Both the position numbers and the translations under genes were made by a program. Under the pieces are notes generated by a model. It ran no database searches, was not told where the DNA came from, and was given only the letters and a program-made list of their open reading frames with translations. Below are positions 6,691 through 13,309 of a stretch of DNA of 17,678 nucleotides, piece by piece. Numbering within the stretch: position 1 is the stretch's first letter; each line of letters starts with the position of its first letter. The stretch is from Thermoplasmata archaeon (lineage in GTDB: Archaea; Thermoplasmatota; Thermoplasmata; GCA-020350865): the NCBI GenBank assembly GCA_020351895.1, contig CP070672.1:2126496-2144173 (forward strand). Direction: 5' to 3'.

Positions 6691-9225
6691 TTATCTGATA
6701 TGACCTAGAGCAAACGAACCGATGTTGACACCCTTTTTGCTGTGGGTGTATCTTATCCATGCCCTGGACTGCACGTCCCCAACACCCTTTACGCATAAGA
6801 AGGTCTGCAGTTGCTCTAACTTGAACTCCACAGCCCCATCCATTATTGAGCCCAACATCTGAATGTCGGTCTCAGAATGCATCCCCTTCTCGATGATGTA
6901 CATGGCCACAGACTTGTCTCTTTTTCTTCTACCTGCAAAAGGTTGCAGAAATCTGAACGCTATATTGGAATCTAGATATGCAATTAACGTGGATATGGAT
7001 CTGAATGCCAATCTGTAGTACTTATGCTTCTTTTTAAGCTCTTTTGCAAGTTCATCCACGCTCTTGAGGATACCTTCATGATCTGTGGGTTGATCGATGT
7101 ATGTCGTGTAGGAATCGTCTGCCTCTTCACCCATACTTTTGGAGTATGCATCCACATACCTGACAAGATCCAGTTTTTCATACTCCTGATATCCAGATAC
7201 AACGAACTCCATCTCCTCCCTTATGTCTTCCGGTGTTTTGTCTGTGATCACCCAGATTGCAGGAATACCCTTTTTCAATCCTTCTGCAACGAACTGGTTT
7301 ATCACGACCTCCTTTCCTATGAATGCCTGGCCGTAAACAAGGACATTGGAGCCGAATGGAATGCCCCCGAAAAGTAGATCGTCCAACCTTGGATTGCCTG
7401 TCTTGATCTTCTCAACCTGAATTTCAAGGGCTCTTTCCTCCTCTCTAGCCTCGATTTCCTCCTCGATAAGACCCTGCTCCCTGATCCTGAGCTCCTCGGA
7501 CTTGGCATGAAGGTACTTCTCCTTCTTTATTATTTCCTCCTCCTTCTCGCTTACCCTTGCTTGCAGTTCCTCAAGGCGTTTTTTCAGTTCCATTTCTCTG
7601 AGTCCACCGCCCTCCTGTTTAGCCTGCTCTAATTTCTTTTTTTCAGCAACAATGAGTTTCTCTCTATATAGAAGATCCTCCTCGCGTCTTAGAATCTCAT
7701 CCTCCTTATAGGCCAGAGGTTCCTTCAGCTTCTTCAGCTCGTCTTCCTTGTAGGTTAATTCCTGCCTCAATCTTTCTATCTCGCCTTCCCTCAATAAAAT
7801 GGATTTCTCCTTCGAAGCAAGCAGCCTCTCTTTCTCGGCTAATTCTGATGATATCTCACCGGCATCTTTTGAACGACGCTCCAGGGCCTCCTTCTCCAAC
7901 TTTTCGTCGATTTTCGCTTTCTGGACTTCTTCTTCAAGTGATATGATCCTCTTCTTCAATTCGTTTTCTCTCTTCATATACTCGGATTCCTTATCCCTGA
8001 GTTCTGCCTCGAATCTGTTTCTCAGTTCCTCATCAGGAACACCCTCTCCTGCCTGGGCCATCTCCGCCTTTTCTTCAAGCTCCTTGACCTGGGCTTCCAA
8101 TTCCTGTGTCTTGGAGTTTAGCTCGCTCTCTTTTTTAACCAGCTCCATCTCTTTTTCCTTAAGCTTCTTCATTTCAGCAGGTAGGTCGTCTATCTTCTCA
8201 GAAAGGCCTTTTTCAAGGGCCTTAAGGCTGTTCTCCTTCTCCTCGATCACCTTTTTAAGCCTTTCCTCGTCTGCCGTGGTCTTTTTGAGCTGAGTCTTCC
8301 ATTTCCTCATTTCCTGCTCTCGTATCTTCATCTGCTGGGTTTTAACATACTTTATAACTGCAATACTACCCTGTTTTACCTTGGCCACCTCAGCCTCGAG
8401 GTCCTTTCGCTTCTTGATTTCACTCTGGAGCTCCTTATTTAGATCAGCTGTCTCGGTAATCAGCTTGATGGGATCAAAATCCTTGGTCTTGAGCTTCTTC
8501 AACTTGTCCCTTAAGCTCTTTTTAAAACTGGCCAGTTCAGATTTTAGGTCTTCTATTTCACTCTCTCTGGTTTTAAGCTCCTCAGCCATCTCCTTGACCA
8601 TATTGTCTTTTTCCACGAGCTGGGCCTCTATTTCAGTGGCAGGCACCGCTGGAGTAATAGGTTCTTCGCTCAACCACTCCTGCAAAGCCTCTCCACCACC
8701 ATCACCAGTTAACCAAGATTTTAGGGCCTTGTCCTTTTCTCCACTGCTCACAGGCATTGCAGCTGAAGCTACAGGACCGTTTACTGCCGACTTTCCAAGC
8801 CATACCTGGAGAGCGCTCTCCCCAGCCTCACCGGAAAGCCATTTTGCCAGGGCCTGGTCTTCTAAGCTCGAGGAATTCTTTTTACCGGCACGAATGGATT
8901 TTGATGCCTTTTTTTTTGGCATTTTCTGCTCCTTTTCCACCTTTTTCTTTGCCATTTCCTTCTTTTCCTCTTTGGCCTCAGCCTTGACCGCCTTTTCGTC
9001 CTTTTCTGCCTTCTTTTTCTCCTCCTTTTTGGCTGGTTCGCCCCCCATCTCGTGACCACATACCTCACACTTTGTGGCGTCTACACCCAGAAGTCCACCA
9101 CACATGGGACAAACCTGGGCTTCGCCTTCAATTGGGAGGGCATTTCCTCCCTGACCCGGATTTTTCTTGGCCTTTTGAGATGTTTTTGATTTTTTACCTT
9201 TGATTTTTTTTTCTTTTTCTGCCAA
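6691..9225 (-). CDS. Zinc-ribbon, long coiled-coil protein with degenerate KaiC/RecA-like C-terminal domain
   Basis: The domains of this 844-residue cytoplasmic protein are, in order: a Lys-rich start; a zinc ribbon (CPMC and CEVC, residues 39-56); a Lys/Glu/Ala-rich linker to about 118; two WL repeats (ALAKWLSGEAGESALQVWL near 125-143 and ALKSWLTGDGGGEALQEWL near 167-185); a coiled coil of some 400 residues (about 200-600); and a KaiC-like domain from about 605 (GNPRLDDLLFGGIPFGSNVLVYG). The Walker A site reads GQAFIGKE, with Glu in place of Thr/Ser, and the Walker B region (YRLAFRSIS) lacks the usual acidic residue, so ATP hydrolysis is doubtful. Family members resemble 'RecA superfamily ATPases implicated in signal transduction'. 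The long coil suggests a scaffold or tether (inference). TTG at 9225 is chosen because GAGGTG lies 7 nt upstream and MAEKEKK is a sensible start. Confidence 0.92.
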   Translation of the reverse strand: MAEKEKKIKGKKSKTSQKAKKNPGQGGNALPIEGEAQVCPMCGGLLGVDATKCEVCGHEMGGEPAKKEEKKKAEKDEKAVKAEAKEEKKEMAKKKVEKEQKMPKKKASKSIRAGKKNSSSLEDQALAKWLSGEAGESALQVWLGKSAVNGPVASAAMPVSSGEKDKALKSWLTGDGGGEALQEWLSEEPITPAVPATEIEAQLVEKDNMVKEMAEELKTRESEIEDLKSELASFKKSLRDKLKKLKTKDFDPIKLITETADLNKELQSEIKKRKDLEAEVAKVKQGSIAVIKYVKTQQMKIREQEMRKWKTQLKKTTADEERLKKVIEEKENSLKALEKGLSEKIDDLPAEMKKLKEKEMELVKKESELNSKTQELEAQVKELEEKAEMAQAGEGVPDEELRNRFEAELRDKESEYMKRENELKKRIISLEEEVQKAKIDEKLEKEALERRSKDAGEISSELAEKERLLASKEKSILLREGEIERLRQELTYKEDELKKLKEPLAYKEDEILRREEDLLYREKLIVAEKKKLEQAKQEGGGLREMELKKRLEELQARVSEKEEEIIKKEKYLHAKSEELRIREQGLIEEEIEAREEERALEIQVEKIKTGNPRLDDLLFGGIPFGSNVLVYGQAFIGKEVVINQFVAEGLKKGIPAIWVITDKTPEDIREEMEFVVSGYQEYEKLDLVRYVDAYSKSMGEEADDSYTTYIDQPTDHEGILKSVDELAKELKKKHKYYRLAFRSISTLIAYLDSNIAFRFLQPFAGRRKRDKSVAMYIIEKGMHSETDIQMLGSIMDGAVEFKLEQLQTFLCVKGVGDVQSRAWIRYTHSKKGVNIGSFALGHIR
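8662..8853 (-). repeat. Duplicated WL(S/T)G peptide repeat within the coiled-coil protein
   Basis: Two copies 42 residues apart share the pattern ALxxWL(S/T)G(E/D)xGxxALQxWL. The DNA copies lie near 8794-8853 and 8662-8727 and have diverged, so this is a protein-level repeat. Spaced Trp-Leu pairs in an otherwise disordered zone suggest short amphipathic binding helices (inference). Confidence 0.7.
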
Positions 9226-9462
9226 AAATAGGCACCTCTATGTATTTTATAACTGGTTTACCACCTTCATTTTTACATTTTTTATGCTTATTTGACCTCT
9301 CAGCTTGATATTTCCCGCTTTACTAATTAATACATTATATATGAAACCCTATAAATAAGTTTCATATAGAATCGCATTTTTAATTGTATGCCTATTTGCG
9401 TCTTAACCACCTATTATATACATTTTACCGCTTTTTTGGAGTCATGGTAAAAGTATGGATTT
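9226..9462 (-). promoter_or_regulatory. Promoter region of the coiled-coil gene
   Basis: This 237-bp noncoding stretch holds the GAGGTG ribosome site (9233-9238), AT-rich TATA-like sequence on the minus strand near 9335-9345 (CATATATAATG) and the inverted repeat at 9338-9368. The repeat half-site overlaps that TATA element, so a protein bound there should affect initiation. Confidence 0.5.
9338..9368. promoter_or_regulatory. Perfect 10-bp inverted repeat, candidate operator
   Basis: TATATGAAAC (9338-9347) and GTTTCATATA (9359-9368) are exact inverted copies around an 11-bp AT-rich spacer. The element is about 115-145 bp upstream of the coiled-coil gene start and overlaps its best TATA candidate. 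Its symmetry and position fit a repressor operator. Confidence 0.55.
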
Positions 9463-10587
9463 TTACTCTTCATAAATAGTAATGTCGGGCCAATAATAGA
9501 AGCATCTTGCTTCATATGTCCAATTGTTACCAAAATCAAGGTCTGGTGGACCTCCCCAAGTACCAAGAGCCTCTGTAAGAGTTATATTGATGGCCCATTC
9601 TCCTGTCCCATTATCACTTATATAATCATCCACAATAAGTGTCTCTAAAATTTTAGGGGACTCGGCCTCCATTGTAAAATCCAAAGGAATTGGGTTCATC
9701 TCACCCTTAGAAGGTGCCTTCACAACTATTTTTTCATCGGTGTCAGGTCCGTCTTCATAATAATAATCATCTGGAGATGTGATATTCAATAAAAACTCAT
9801 CATTTGGAATAGGCTCAGTTAGGGGTGGACTTCCATAAAATGGTAAGTTATCTTCCCATGTCAATCTGAATTCGATTTTAGTTAAGTTAAGTCTATTTAT
9901 CTGTGTTGTAAAAAGCTCACTTGTTCCTTCATCTAACTCACCATCGTTCCCATCTACTTTCAAATCATGAGTTTTCCAAGTCACCTGATAAGTTCTAAAT
10001 TCAACGTCGAACAGTTTTGCCCTCGCCGCCTTGGCACCATCGTTATCTGTGAGTGTGAGAGTCACCGTAAAAGGCTTTTTCTCGTCGTAAACATGCGATA
10101 CACTCATTCCGGTCTCATTTGATCCATCACCAAAATCCCAGTAATAATCAGTTATGAAGCCATCAGGATCAAAGGAATTATTGGCTTTGAAATACACCTC
10201 CTCGTGAATATACGCAGGTAATGAAATATTTATATCTGGTATTGGCAGCTCATTCACATGGATTGTTATTGCCTGAACAGCCTTTTTGTTTTCGTCATCC
10301 GTGATTATCAAAATCACAGTATAATTACCTCCATTTTCATACTCGTGGCTGACGTACTTCCCTGTGGCATTGGAGCCATCATCAAAATCCCAGAAATACC
10401 TGACAATCTCCCCATCCCTATCAAAAGAATCATTGCCAAAGAAGGTCACGGTTTCGTTAACGTCAATGAACGTGGAACTCGCTTTCAGGTTCGGCTCAGG
10501 AGGCAGATTTTCAGTTGGAAAGATGCAACCAGGAAAAAAAGCTATAAATAAAATCGAAATTACTGTAATTACCACAGCCTTATTCAT
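9463..10587 (-). CDS. Probable surface lipoprotein with two PKD domains
   Basis: The 374-residue product begins MNKAVVITVISILFIAFFPGC, a short signal peptide with Cys at residue 21 in a lipobox-like but imperfect setting (FPGC, with Phe and Pro before the usual Gly-Cys). Two PKD domains follow: residues about 31-112 (SFDRDGEIVRYFWDFDDGS, VSHEYENGGNYTVILIITD) and 115-197 (SFDPDGFITDYYWDFGDGS, VSHVYDEKKPFTVTLTLTD). The last 175 residues are beta-rich, acidic and aromatic and could form a further beta-sandwich; I do not recognise it. PKD domains mediate protein or polysaccharide contact on cell surfaces. The frame runs upstream to 10638, but ATG 10587 is chosen because the signal peptide starts there. 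The gene is divergent from the first winged-helix gene, which may control it (inference). Confidence 0.9.
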   Translation of the reverse strand: MNKAVVITVISILFIAFFPGCIFPTENLPPEPNLKASSTFIDVNETVTFFGNDSFDRDGEIVRYFWDFDDGSNATGKYVSHEYENGGNYTVILIITDDENKKAVQAITIHVNELPIPDINISLPAYIHEEVYFKANNSFDPDGFITDYYWDFGDGSNETGMSVSHVYDEKKPFTVTLTLTDNDGAKAARAKLFDVEFRTYQVTWKTHDLKVDGNDGELDEGTSELFTTQINRLNLTKIEFRLTWEDNLPFYGSPPLTEPIPNDEFLLNITSPDDYYYEDGPDTDEKIVVKAPSKGEMNPIPLDFTMEAESPKILETLIVDDYISDNGTGEWAINITLTEALGTWGGPPDLDFGNNWTYEARCFYYWPDITIYEE

Positions 10588-10616
10588 AGTGCATCCCTTA
10601 TGCCTATATATTATTT

Positions 10617-10628
10617 CCATATATAAGC
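10617..10628 (-). promoter_or_regulatory. TATA box for the PKD lipoprotein gene
   Basis: The minus strand reads GCTTATATATGG. With transcription starting about 25 bp downstream (near 10594), the leader would be under 10 nt, so the message may be nearly leaderless; only a partial Shine-Dalgarno (AAGGGATG) precedes the ATG. Confidence 0.5.
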
Positions 10629-10773
10629 TTTGTTGCATTTATAGAGGGTGCCAGTGGTTTTAAATTTTCCCGAATTCTTTTTAATAAAGAAATGCAGATG
10701 GGTGGGTTTCAACGATGAAATCATTCTCATTTATCTTTACCTATCAATTCAACATGGAAGCTGGTTATCATTC

Positions 10774-10792
10774 CAGATACTCAAAACAGATA
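10774..10792 (+). promoter_or_regulatory. Two CAGATA direct repeats 13 bp apart upstream of winged-helix gene 1
   Basis: CAGATA occurs at 10774 and 10787. A reversed TGATAACC (GGTTATCA, 10763-10770) sits next to them. The same 13-bp phasing of GATA cores occurs upstream of the other two winged-helix genes, more clearly than here. Confidence 0.4.
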
Positions 10793-10803
10793 ATGGTGGG
10801 CCA

Positions 10804-10818
10804 TTTTATAAATATTAT
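10804..10818 (+). promoter_or_regulatory. TATA box for winged-helix gene 1
   Basis: TTTTATAAATATTAT is a strong archaeal TATA element. Transcription would start near 10835, leaving a leader of about 25 nt containing GAAGGT (10841-10846) as a weak ribosome site. Confidence 0.55.
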
Positions 10819-10860
10819 CTTTGATAAATAATAACATACAGAAGGTTTGATTTCTGCCCA

Positions 10861-11253
10861 TTGGTGAGTGATTTGAATCGTCAAGAAGTGCACAGATTAT
10901 TTAAGATGACAATGTTGATTCATAAAGATAAGAACATTGCAAGGATTCTAGCAGCCACCTTAAGAAAGCCTTTAAGTGCCCAACAGATAAGCAGGATCTG
11001 TGAGATTCCCCCCATGCAATGTTACAGAACCATAAGAAAGTTGAAAGAATATGGATTAATAAAAGTCACAAAGAAGGTCCTGGCCAATGGAAGATCTGAT
11101 TCATCGGTTTTTCTCTACAAAGCAGATTTGGATAAAAGATTTATTCACTTCGAGAACGGGAGATTCAGGGTGAAGTTCCCAGCCGTATTTTCTCTTTCAA
11201 ATGGCAAAGAAATCGATTTTAGAACCTTCTTTGAATCCTACTCCAGTGCTTGA
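10861..11253 (+). CDS. Winged-helix transcription regulator (paralogue 1 of 3)
   Basis: The protein has 130 residues. Residues about 20-75 form an ArsR-like winged helix: KNIARILAATLRKPLSAQQISRIC, recognition helix IPPMQCYRTIRKLKEYGLIKV, then a wing (VTKKVLANGRSDSSVFLYKA). The C-terminal strand region (FIHFENGRFRVKFP) is shared with the genes at 12322 and 12908, so the three are paralogues; this one is the most diverged. No ligand domain or metal-binding cysteines are seen. The start could be TTG 10861 or the adjacent GTG 10864. It is divergent from the PKD lipoprotein gene, with its own TATA box. It probably binds near its own promoter (inference from the repeated elements there). Confidence 0.88.
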   Translation: MVSDLNRQEVHRLFKMTMLIHKDKNIARILAATLRKPLSAQQISRICEIPPMQCYRTIRKLKEYGLIKVTKKVLANGRSDSSVFLYKADLDKRFIHFENGRFRVKFPAVFSLSNGKEIDFRTFFESYSSA

Positions 11254-11370
11254 TAACGGGTTATATTTATTTTATAACATTAACCTTGTGAATTTCTTAT
11301 GAATCCTTACCCGATGCATTAATAACATCATCCAGATAACTTTACATGGATTATATTCTAACGGAAGCCT

Positions 11371-11400
11371 TTTATAATACTTCTATCTATAATTTTTATA
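11371..11400 (+). promoter_or_regulatory. Tandem TATA-like elements for the small protein gene
   Basis: TTTATAATA (11371-11379) and TTTTTATA (11393-11400) both lie at workable distances from the translation starts at 11468 and 11513. The first would start RNA near 11402 and the second near 11422, both upstream of the duplicated ribosome-binding segment. Confidence 0.45.
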
Positions 11401-11431
11401 CGTGAGAATCAAGTAAGATAATCACAATATC

Positions 11432-11521
11432 TATCACAAGCATGTCTTGGCGATAGGAGGGATTTGAATGAGTATTTATCGCAAACATGTCTTGACGATA
11501 GGAGGGATGTCAATGACCATT
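11432..11521 (+). repeat. 45-bp tandem duplication carrying Shine-Dalgarno and start codon
   Basis: Copies at 11432-11476 and 11477-11521 match at about 38 of 45 positions. Each contains GGAGGGAT followed by an ATG (11468 and 11513). In copy 1 a TGA stop lies just before the ATG; in copy 2 the same position is TCA, so the frame from the first ATG runs on into the protein. The unit length is a multiple of three. Confidence 0.9.
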
Positions 11522-11773
11522 TGGATATGGCTTCAACCCGGTAACAAGGCATGGAAAGTCGTATCAGACCACGAAAAGGGAACAATAATTGTTTACAACG
11601 AAAAAGGCGAGATCATACTGGAGAAAAGAGGACTTAGCAAAGCGGTTATATCCATCGTGGAAGCTAACTTCCTTAACATGGTGGCAACCAAACTCTCGGA
11701 TTATGAAACCGGTACAGATTTAAGTTCTTCTTCAAAAACAACTATGTACCTAGATAATCCAATGTATGTATGA
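11468..11773 (+). CDS. Small protein of unknown function with two alternative starts
   Basis: From ATG 11468 the product is 101 residues; from ATG 11513 it is 86. Both ATGs have a strong GGAGGG ribosome site because the leader is tandemly duplicated. The core is MTIWIWLQPGNKAWKVVSDHE, then GTIIVYNEKGEIILEKRGLS and a helix (KAVISIVEANFLNMVATKL). This looks like a small beta-hairpin plus helix domain, followed by a Ser/Thr-rich tail. I do not recognise the family. The shorter form is probably the ancestral protein, since the extra 15 residues (SIYRKHVLTIGGMS) are translated leader sequence. There is no signal peptide. It sits alone between two winged-helix genes on the same strand and has its own promoter and terminator, so it is probably monocistronic. 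Confidence 0.8.
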   Translation: MSIYRKHVLTIGGMSMTIWIWLQPGNKAWKVVSDHEKGTIIVYNEKGEIILEKRGLSKAVISIVEANFLNMVATKLSDYETGTDLSSSSKTTMYLDNPMYV

Positions 11774-11779
11774 ATATAG

Positions 11780-11819
11780 GGAGATAGGACGATTCCATTC
11801 TCCTTTATTTCTTTTTTTT
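11780..11819 (+). terminator. Stem-loop with U-tract after the small protein gene
   Basis: GGAGA (11780-11784) pairs with TCTCC (11799-11803), and GGA (11787-11789) with TCC (11794-11796). A T-rich run (11804-11819, including eight T in a row) follows. This is the best terminator in the window. Confidence 0.65.
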
Positions 11820-12230
11820 GCCTTATTTAGTCCTAATTTTATTGGATTATATCAATCAAATTTTTTTTCCTAATCTTTATTTTCTATTTGTGCAAAAATA
11901 TTTGTAAATAAGTTGTTATTCTAACATTCAATATTTACTTCATGCTTTTCTTTCGGATCATAAACAAAGATACCTAACCGAATGGACCCTATTCATTTCT
12001 GAGATTATCCATTTTAAGAATCTTTTGAACATTTACCCACTTTTGTATAATTCCAAAAATCAATAATGAGAAACAGGTTAGGTAGTTCAATTAGGTTGAA
12101 GTTTTCTTATGTGCCTCAAACCATATTTACATCCTATTTTTTCTCTTTTTAATTCATCGAATTTATAGGAAGTTTTGATGAAAGGATATATAATATTTCT
12201 GGATAACTTTAGATAATCTGAAACTAAAAT
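11820..12230. other. AT-rich noncoding stretch
   Basis: I found no reading frame with a credible start, Shine-Dalgarno and codon pattern, and no tRNA-like or C/D-box structure. It contains a 9-bp inverted pair (TACCTAACC at 11971 and GGTTAGGTA at 12076) too far apart to be convincing. It may be a decayed gene or a long regulatory leader. Confidence 0.4.
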
Positions 12231-12276
12231 TGATAATCAGGCCTGATACCCAGGTGCGATATTATATAACTGATAA
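12231..12276 (+). promoter_or_regulatory. Phased TGATA elements and TATA box upstream of winged-helix gene 2
   Basis: TGATAA at 12231, TGATAC at 12244 and the weaker CGATAT at 12257 are spaced exactly 13 bp apart; TGATAA recurs at 12271. The first two flank a 12-bp perfect palindrome, ATCAGGCCTGAT (12236-12247). The TATA box ATTATATAA (12261-12269) lies inside the array, so binding would block or recruit the initiation complex. Confidence 0.55.
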
Positions 12277-12321
12277 AAACAATTTTTCAGATGGTAAAAA
12301 AAATAAAAAAAGGGGAGTAGA

Positions 12322-12702
12322 ATGGAAGAAAATGAGATGAACCCGATTGAGGCGTCAAAGATCATAACCGATGAATATTCTGCAAAAATTCTTGTAGCTA
12401 CCTATAAGAAACCTAAAAGTGCATTGGAGCTAAGTCATAGGTTTGGTATTCCCATTGCTGCATGTTATAGGAGGATACATCTTTTAGAAAAGGTAGGACT
12501 GCTTGTCTGTGTCGATAAAGTACTTACGCAAAAGGGTAAAAGAATCAAGATTTATCTTTCACAGCTGAAAAATGCATACATCTTCTTTGAAAAAGGAAAA
12601 CTCAGGGTCAGGTTTGAACTCAAGACAGGCACAATAGAGAATTTTGGCGGAGAATGGACACCTATGGACGATTCTGAGGGCGATTATTGGCCATCAACAT
12701 GA
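12322..12702 (+). CDS. Winged-helix transcription regulator (paralogue 2 of 3)
   Basis: The protein has 126 residues. Residues about 18-80 form the winged helix: AKILVATYKKPKSALELSHRFG, recognition helix IPIAACYRRIHLLEKVGLLV, and a wing (VDKVLTQKGKRIKIYLSQL). A beta segment, AYIFFEKGKLRVRFEL, and a short acidic tail follow. It shares the ten-residue stretch IPIAACYRRI with the 12908 gene, so those two are the closer pair. ATG 12322 has GGGGAG a few bases upstream. The gene has its own TATA box and a T-rich end and is probably monocistronic. There is no sensor domain, so it may respond through a partner or act as an autoregulated architectural factor (inference). Confidence 0.9.
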   Translation: MEENEMNPIEASKIITDEYSAKILVATYKKPKSALELSHRFGIPIAACYRRIHLLEKVGLLVCVDKVLTQKGKRIKIYLSQLKNAYIFFEKGKLRVRFELKTGTIENFGGEWTPMDDSEGDYWPST

Positions 12703-12714
12703 TCACTTTATAAT

Positions 12715-12746
12715 CCCTCCTTTTTTATTTTTTTATTTTATTTATT
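12715..12746 (+). terminator. Long T-rich tract after winged-helix gene 2
   Basis: After CCCTCC the sequence has T6, T7 and further T-rich runs (12721-12746) starting about 18 nt beyond the TGA stop. This fits U-tract termination in archaea; no stem is needed or clear. Confidence 0.6.
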
Positions 12747-12820
12747 AATATACATTTTAATGCACAAAATGAATTACTAATGTGAGAACTTATTCTACAA
12801 TATTTAGAGGGCAAACCTTT

Positions 12821-12879
12821 CAGGTGATAACCATACCTGATAACAGCCCATGATAACCGTACCAAAAATGGTATAGTAT
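12821..12879 (+). promoter_or_regulatory. Three TGATAA elements at 13-bp steps, plus inverted repeat and TATA-like box, upstream of winged-helix gene 3
   Basis: TGATAA begins at 12825, 12838 and 12851, and TGATAA occurs again at 12891. CAGGT (12821-12825) and ACCTG (12835-12839) form an inverted pair over the first element. A perfect hairpin or operator, TACCAAAAATGGTA (12860-12873), follows and runs into the TATA-like GGTATAGTAT (12870-12879). Confidence 0.6.
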
Positions 12880-12907
12880 CTGAAAACCAATGATAATATG
12901 ATGCAAT

Positions 12908-13255
12908 ATGTCGGAAGAGCAAATAAAGTTGGATCCTTTTAAAGCGTCAGGCTTTATCTCAGACAAATATGCAGGAAAAATTTTGGCTGCAACTTATAAC
13001 TCACCTCGAAGTGCAAAAGAGTTGTCAAAAATGTATAACATACCTATTGCAGCCTGTTATAGACGTATAAGAGAGCTTGAAAGGCTTGGTCTTTTAGTGG
13101 TGGCTGGTGTGGTATACGACACCCGTGGGAAAGGAACAAAACTTTACCAGTCCCAATTAAACGGTGCTTATGTTTATCTTTTGGGTGAGAGACTTAAAGT
13201 ATATTTTAAACTTTCATCAGGGGTATCATTGGTAATGATGTCAAATGCATCTTAA
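12908..13255 (+). CDS. Winged-helix transcription regulator (paralogue 3 of 3)
   Basis: The 115-residue protein shares its whole length with the 12322 product: DPFKASGFISDKYAGKIL, ATYNSPRSAKELSKMYN, recognition helix IPIAACYRRIRELERLGLLV, wing with TRGKGTKLYQSQL, and AYVYLLGERLKVYFKL. It is shorter only at the tail. ATG 12908 has no Shine-Dalgarno. With the TATA-like element near 12870-12879, transcription should start close to the ATG, so the message is probably leaderless or nearly so, unlike that of paralogue 2. The phased TGATAA elements directly upstream suggest control by itself or its paralogues (inference). It is convergent with the roadblock gene. Confidence 0.9.
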   Translation: MSEEQIKLDPFKASGFISDKYAGKILAATYNSPRSAKELSKMYNIPIAACYRRIRELERLGLLVVAGVVYDTRGKGTKLYQSQLNGAYVYLLGERLKVYFKLSSGVSLVMMSNAS

Positions 13256-13285
13256 GGGCATCCTCAATTGTTGCTTGACCATATC

Positions 13286-13302
13286 ATTTTTATAAAAAAA
13301 AG
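13286..13302. terminator. Bidirectional T-tract terminator between convergent genes
   Basis: ATTTTTATAAAAAAAAG gives T5 on the plus strand (13287-13291) and U8 on the minus strand (13294-13301, just past the roadblock stop). It can end both the winged-helix gene 3 transcript and the roadblock operon. Confidence 0.6.
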
Positions 13303-13309
13303 ACCTCTA

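Noticed and set aside
7799..9055. Long Ser/Phe-rich open frames on the plus strand (7799-8293 and 8381-9055)
   Set aside because: They are antisense to the Lys/Glu-rich coiled coil; Lys and Glu codons read backwards give Phe, Leu and Ser. No ribosome site or family match.
9447..9466. GTAAAA/TTTTAC hairpin at the stop of the PKD gene
   Set aside because: No U-tract follows on the minus strand and the stem is short and AT-rich.
10588..10638. N-terminal extension of the PKD protein to 10638
   Set aside because: It would place 17 non-hydrophobic residues before the signal peptide, would overlap the TATA element at 10617-10628, and has no ribosome site.
11971..12084. 9-bp inverted pair TACCTAACC / GGTTAGGTA
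   Set aside because: The arms are 96 bp apart and one such match is expected by chance in a region this size.
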